This document shows positions 11,004 to 13,505 of a DNA stretch of 13,505 nucleotides, one piece after another. Location: assembly GCA_023457135.1 (NCBI GenBank), contig JAEWMO010000150.1:1-13505 (forward strand), in the 5' to 3' direction. Position 1 is the first letter of the stretch. The number at the start of each line of letters is the position of its first letter. The notes under the pieces were generated by a model. It made no database searches, was not told the origin of the DNA, and saw nothing but the letters and a program-made list of their open reading frames with translations. The position numbers and the translations under genes are program-made. The DNA comes from Methanobacteriota archaeon (GTDB lineage Archaea; Halobacteriota; Methanomicrobia; Methanomicrobiales; Methanoculleaceae).

Positions 11004-13505
11004 CTACCCGGCCTTCCGGAGCGTGAACCGGAACGCCGCCCCCTCCTCCGGCCGGCCCGGGATGCGGTCCTCGACCCAGGCCCGACCCCCATACCGCGTA
11101 ACCAGCGTCCGGACGATGAAGAGGCCGAGCCCCTGACCGCTCCCCCGTGCCGTGCCCCGCTCGAACCGGGCAAAGAGCCTCTGCTTCACCTCGTCCGGCA
11201 CCCCCGGCCCGGTGTCCTCGACCGAGACCAGCACATTGCCGTCCTGCTCCCCGACCCGGACGGTGATCTCGACCTGCGGGCCGCCGTGCCTGACGGCGTT
11301 GCCGATGAGGTTCGCAACGACGGTCGGGAGGAGACCGTCCGCCAGCACGTCGATATGGGTGCCCGAATAGCGGATCGACGCCCCGGAAACGTTCTCGATC
11401 TCCTCCCGGATGACCGCATCCAGGTTCACCGGCACGAGCCCTGTCTCCTCGTGGGCCCGGCGGATGGTGGCGACGTTCCCGAGGATCTCGTTGCTCCGGT
11501 CGATGCTGGCCCGCAGTTTCTCCGCGTAGGCCTTCAGGTCGCCGTCGGCGAGGTCGGCCAGGAGATCGGCGTACATGCTCGAGACGTTGTTTGCGTTCCG
11601 GACATCGTGCGTCATGATGTCCAGGTAAATGTTCGCCTCGTCATGGGCCGCCTCCAGTTCCTCGCTCTTCCGGACAAGGTCGTCGGTCCGGCGCCGGAGC
11701 GCATCCTCCGACCGTTTCCGCTCGGTGATGTCTACCGCCATGCCGACGATGAAGCGGCGGCCGTCGGAGAGCGTGCCCGGCGAGGACGCGGAGAAACTCC
11801 AGTGCCGGGTCCGGCCGTCCCTGGTGCGGATGGCGAACTCGATCCCGACCGTACGCCGGTTGCCCGCAAAGAGTGCCTGCATGTGATCGCGCACGCCGTC
11901 CGCGCCCTCCCCATAGGCACGGGTGAGCCAGGCATCGAACGTCGGCACGTCCTGGAGCGTGTAGCCGGTCAACTCGGTCCAGGTGCGGCTGATCTGGAGC
12001 ACCTCACCCCCTTCGGCGTACATGATGATCGGGATCGGCGCATCCTGTATGGCCAGCCGGAACTGTTCTTCGCTCGCCTGCAGGGCCTCCTCGGCCCGTT
12101 TCCGTCCGGTGATGTCGCGGGCGTTCATCACGTGGCCCCGAATGGTCGGTTCATCCAGGAGATTGTTCCCAATTACATCAAGGTACAGCCAGCCCCCCGA
12201 CCTGTGCCGGACCCTGACTTCGAGGATCCCCTGCTCGTTCGGGTGGGCGGTGGCACGCCGCAGGGCGTCCCGGGCCCGCGTCAGGTCGTCGGGGTGCACG
12301 AACTCAAGGATACACCGCCCGACGAGGTCTTCAGGCGCATACCCGCCGATCGGTCTCACCGACGGGCTCGCATACGATACGGTCCCTTTCGCATCGACGA
12401 CGAGGACGAGATCCGAGGCGTTCTCGGTGAGCCGCCGGAACCGCTCCTCGCTCGCTCTCAGGGCTTCCTCCGCACGGTTCCGCTCCCGGAGATCGATGCC
12501 GATACCGATCCGGGTATCGCCGGAGAGGCCGATGTTTGCCCAGGAACTCTCGACGATGCTGCCGTCTTTTGCCGCCGTTTTCAACTCCCGCCAGCCCGGT
12601 TCGAGCGACCGCATGAACGCCGAGACCTCCGCCCGGTAGTCCGGGTCGGGGTAGACCAGGGCCATGAAGTCACCGCCTGCCGCATCCTCCTCGGTCCAGC
12701 CCAGGGTCTCGCGGAAAGCCCGGTTGAACCGGAACTGCCGCAGTTCCGGGTCGAAGACGGCGATCATGACCGGTATCGTATCGATAAGCCGCTGGAACAT
12801 CTCCGCCTGGTGGCGCAGCTCCTCCTCCGCCTGCTTCCGCTGGGTGACATCCCGGGAGATGGCGAGGATGGCCGTCCCTCCCCGGTACGGTATGACCCGT
12901 GCCGAGGCCTCGACGGGAATGCGCCTCCCATCGCGGGTGAGGTGGACGGTCTCAAAGACCACCAGGCCGGTCTCCGCGATCTTCTGGATCCGGTCGGGCA
13001 CGAGAACGGCAAAATCCGACGGGACGATATCCCTGAGGTTCATCGTCAGCAGTTCTTCCCGTGAGTAGCCGAGGCGCTCGACCGCTGCCCGGTTCACGTC
13101 GAGGAGCCTCCCCTTGAGGTCGTGGATGAGGAGGGCATCGCCTGCGCTCTCAAAGAGGGTGCGGTACTTCTCCTCGCTCTCCTGCAACGCCTCTTCGGCC
13201 TGCTTCCACGCGGTGATGTCGATGAAGATGACGGCAAACCGGTTCTTCTCCCGCATCGGGTAGGCGTCGATGCCGTACCACCGGCCGGATCTCAGATTGT
13301 ACTCCTCGAACCGCACCGGCTTCTGCGTACGGAGGACCCTGGCGTAGCGTTCAAGCCAGAGCGGTTTGAGCCCCGGGCAGATCTCGGTGAATCTCCGGCC
13401 CACGATCCGGTCGCGGCGCAATCCTATGACACACTCATTGGCGGGTTCGACGTCGAGGACGCGGTAGTCGACGGGCCGCCCCTCGCTGTCGTAGATCATC
13501 TCGTT
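11004..13505 (-). CDS. Multi-PAS sensor histidine kinase (partial, N-terminus off the right edge)
   Basis: The frame is open to base 13505. The first internal ATG (13499) lies inside a PAS domain (EMIYDSEGRPVDYRVLDVEPA), so the gene starts outside the window. Counting from that ATG, PAS-type domains lie near 1-95, 107-218, 230-338, 349-465 and 476-592. They are joined by the usual helical linkers (AEEALQESEEKYRTLFE, AEEALRASEERFRRL, AEEALQASEEQFRL). The phosphoacceptor region has His631 in IMTHDVRNANNVSSM. The ATPase domain shows the N box NLIGNAVRHGG (730-740), G1 EDTGPGVP (761-768), F box LFARFERG (775-782) and G2 GQGLGLFIVR (788-797). No membrane segment or receiver domain is visible in this part, so it looks like a soluble sensor kinase whose signal (redox, gas or ligand) and response regulator are not in the window. 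Confidence 0.94.
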   Translation of the reverse strand, partial: NEMIYDSEGRPVDYRVLDVEPANECVIGLRRDRIVGRRFTEICPGLKPLWLERYARVLRTQKPVRFEEYNLRSGRWYGIDAYPMREKNRFAVIFIDITAWKQAEEALQESEEKYRTLFESAGDALLIHDLKGRLLDVNRAAVERLGYSREELLTMNLRDIVPSDFAVLVPDRIQKIAETGLVVFETVHLTRDGRRIPVEASARVIPYRGGTAILAISRDVTQRKQAEEELRHQAEMFQRLIDTIPVMIAVFDPELRQFRFNRAFRETLGWTEEDAAGGDFMALVYPDPDYRAEVSAFMRSLEPGWRELKTAAKDGSIVESSWANIGLSGDTRIGIGIDLRERNRAEEALRASEERFRRLTENASDLVLVVDAKGTVSYASPSVRPIGGYAPEDLVGRCILEFVHPDDLTRARDALRRATAHPNEQGILEVRVRHRSGGWLYLDVIGNNLLDEPTIRGHVMNARDITGRKRAEEALQASEEQFRLAIQDAPIPIIMYAEGGEVLQISRTWTELTGYTLQDVPTFDAWLTRAYGEGADGVRDHMQALFAGNRRTVGIEFAIRTRDGRTRHWSFSASSPGTLSDGRRFIVGMAVDITERKRSEDALRRRTDDLVRKSEELEAAHDEANIYLDIMTHDVRNANNVSSMYADLLADLADGDLKAYAEKLRASIDRSNEILGNVATIRRAHEETGLVPVNLDAVIREEIENVSGASIRYSGTHIDVLADGLLPTVVANLIGNAVRHGGPQVEITVRVGEQDGNVLVSVEDTGPGVPDEVKQRLFARFERGTARGSGQGLGLFIVRTLVTRYGGRAWVEDRIPGRPEEGAAFRFTLRKAG

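Noticed and set aside
10842..13064. 740-codon plus-strand frame opposite the kinase
   Set aside because: It is a shadow of the PAS/HATPase coding sequence, and the real gene is on the minus strand.

Overview
The window is GC-rich, gene-dense DNA that reads as the chromosome of a euryarchaeal methanogen. My best guess is Methanomicrobiales, Methanoculleus-like. That placement is inferred from the gene types: an archaeal HAE3-type RND pump, a bacterio-opsin-activator-type (HTH_10) regulator, a TrmB-family regulator, a multi-PAS soluble histidine kinase with an HDVRN-type H box, and archaeal TATA-type promoters. No rRNA, tRNA, CRISPR array, insertion sequence or integrase was seen.

Layout. (1) 1-2257, minus strand: a small unassigned ORF overlaps (ATGA) the start of a large RND/HAE3 membrane protein that runs off the left edge. 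(2) 2258-2683: a 426-base divergent control region rich in palindromes, including a perfect 16-bp palindrome next to a TATA-like box. It precedes a plus-strand HTH_10 regulator (2684-3367), which is the obvious candidate to control itself and the pump. (3) 3683-4432, plus: a TrmB-family regulator with an inverted repeat spanning its ribosome-binding site and start codon. (4) 4460-5752, minus: a lipoprotein serpin with an inhibitory-type hinge. A strong hairpin plus T-run terminator lies between it and the convergent TrmB gene. (5) 5822-8708, minus: a two-gene unit with a 4-nt gap, made of a TIGR03885-type flavin LLM oxidoreductase followed by a cytoplasmic GH15 glucoamylase/trehalase-like enzyme. 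A clear TATA box and Shine-Dalgarno sequence precede it. (6) 8765-10147, minus: an Nramp-fold transporter that lacks the canonical DPGN and MPH metal-site motifs. (7) 10418-10840, plus: a small FMN split-barrel (PNPOx-like) protein, preceded by a long imperfect hairpin. (8) 11004-13505, minus: a histidine kinase with five PAS domains, cut by the right edge.

How the parts may work together. The left third looks like a regulated efflux locus. The middle combines regulation, cell-surface protease inhibition, and a sugar-hydrolase/flavoenzyme pair beside an unusual transporter and a second flavoprotein. No single established pathway accounts for all of it. The most interesting observations are the palindromic operator array, the non-canonical Nramp-like transporter beside the LLM-GH15 pair, the surface serpin, and the possible CO-dehydrogenase-like fragment ahead of the pump. 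These are candidates, not demonstrated systems.
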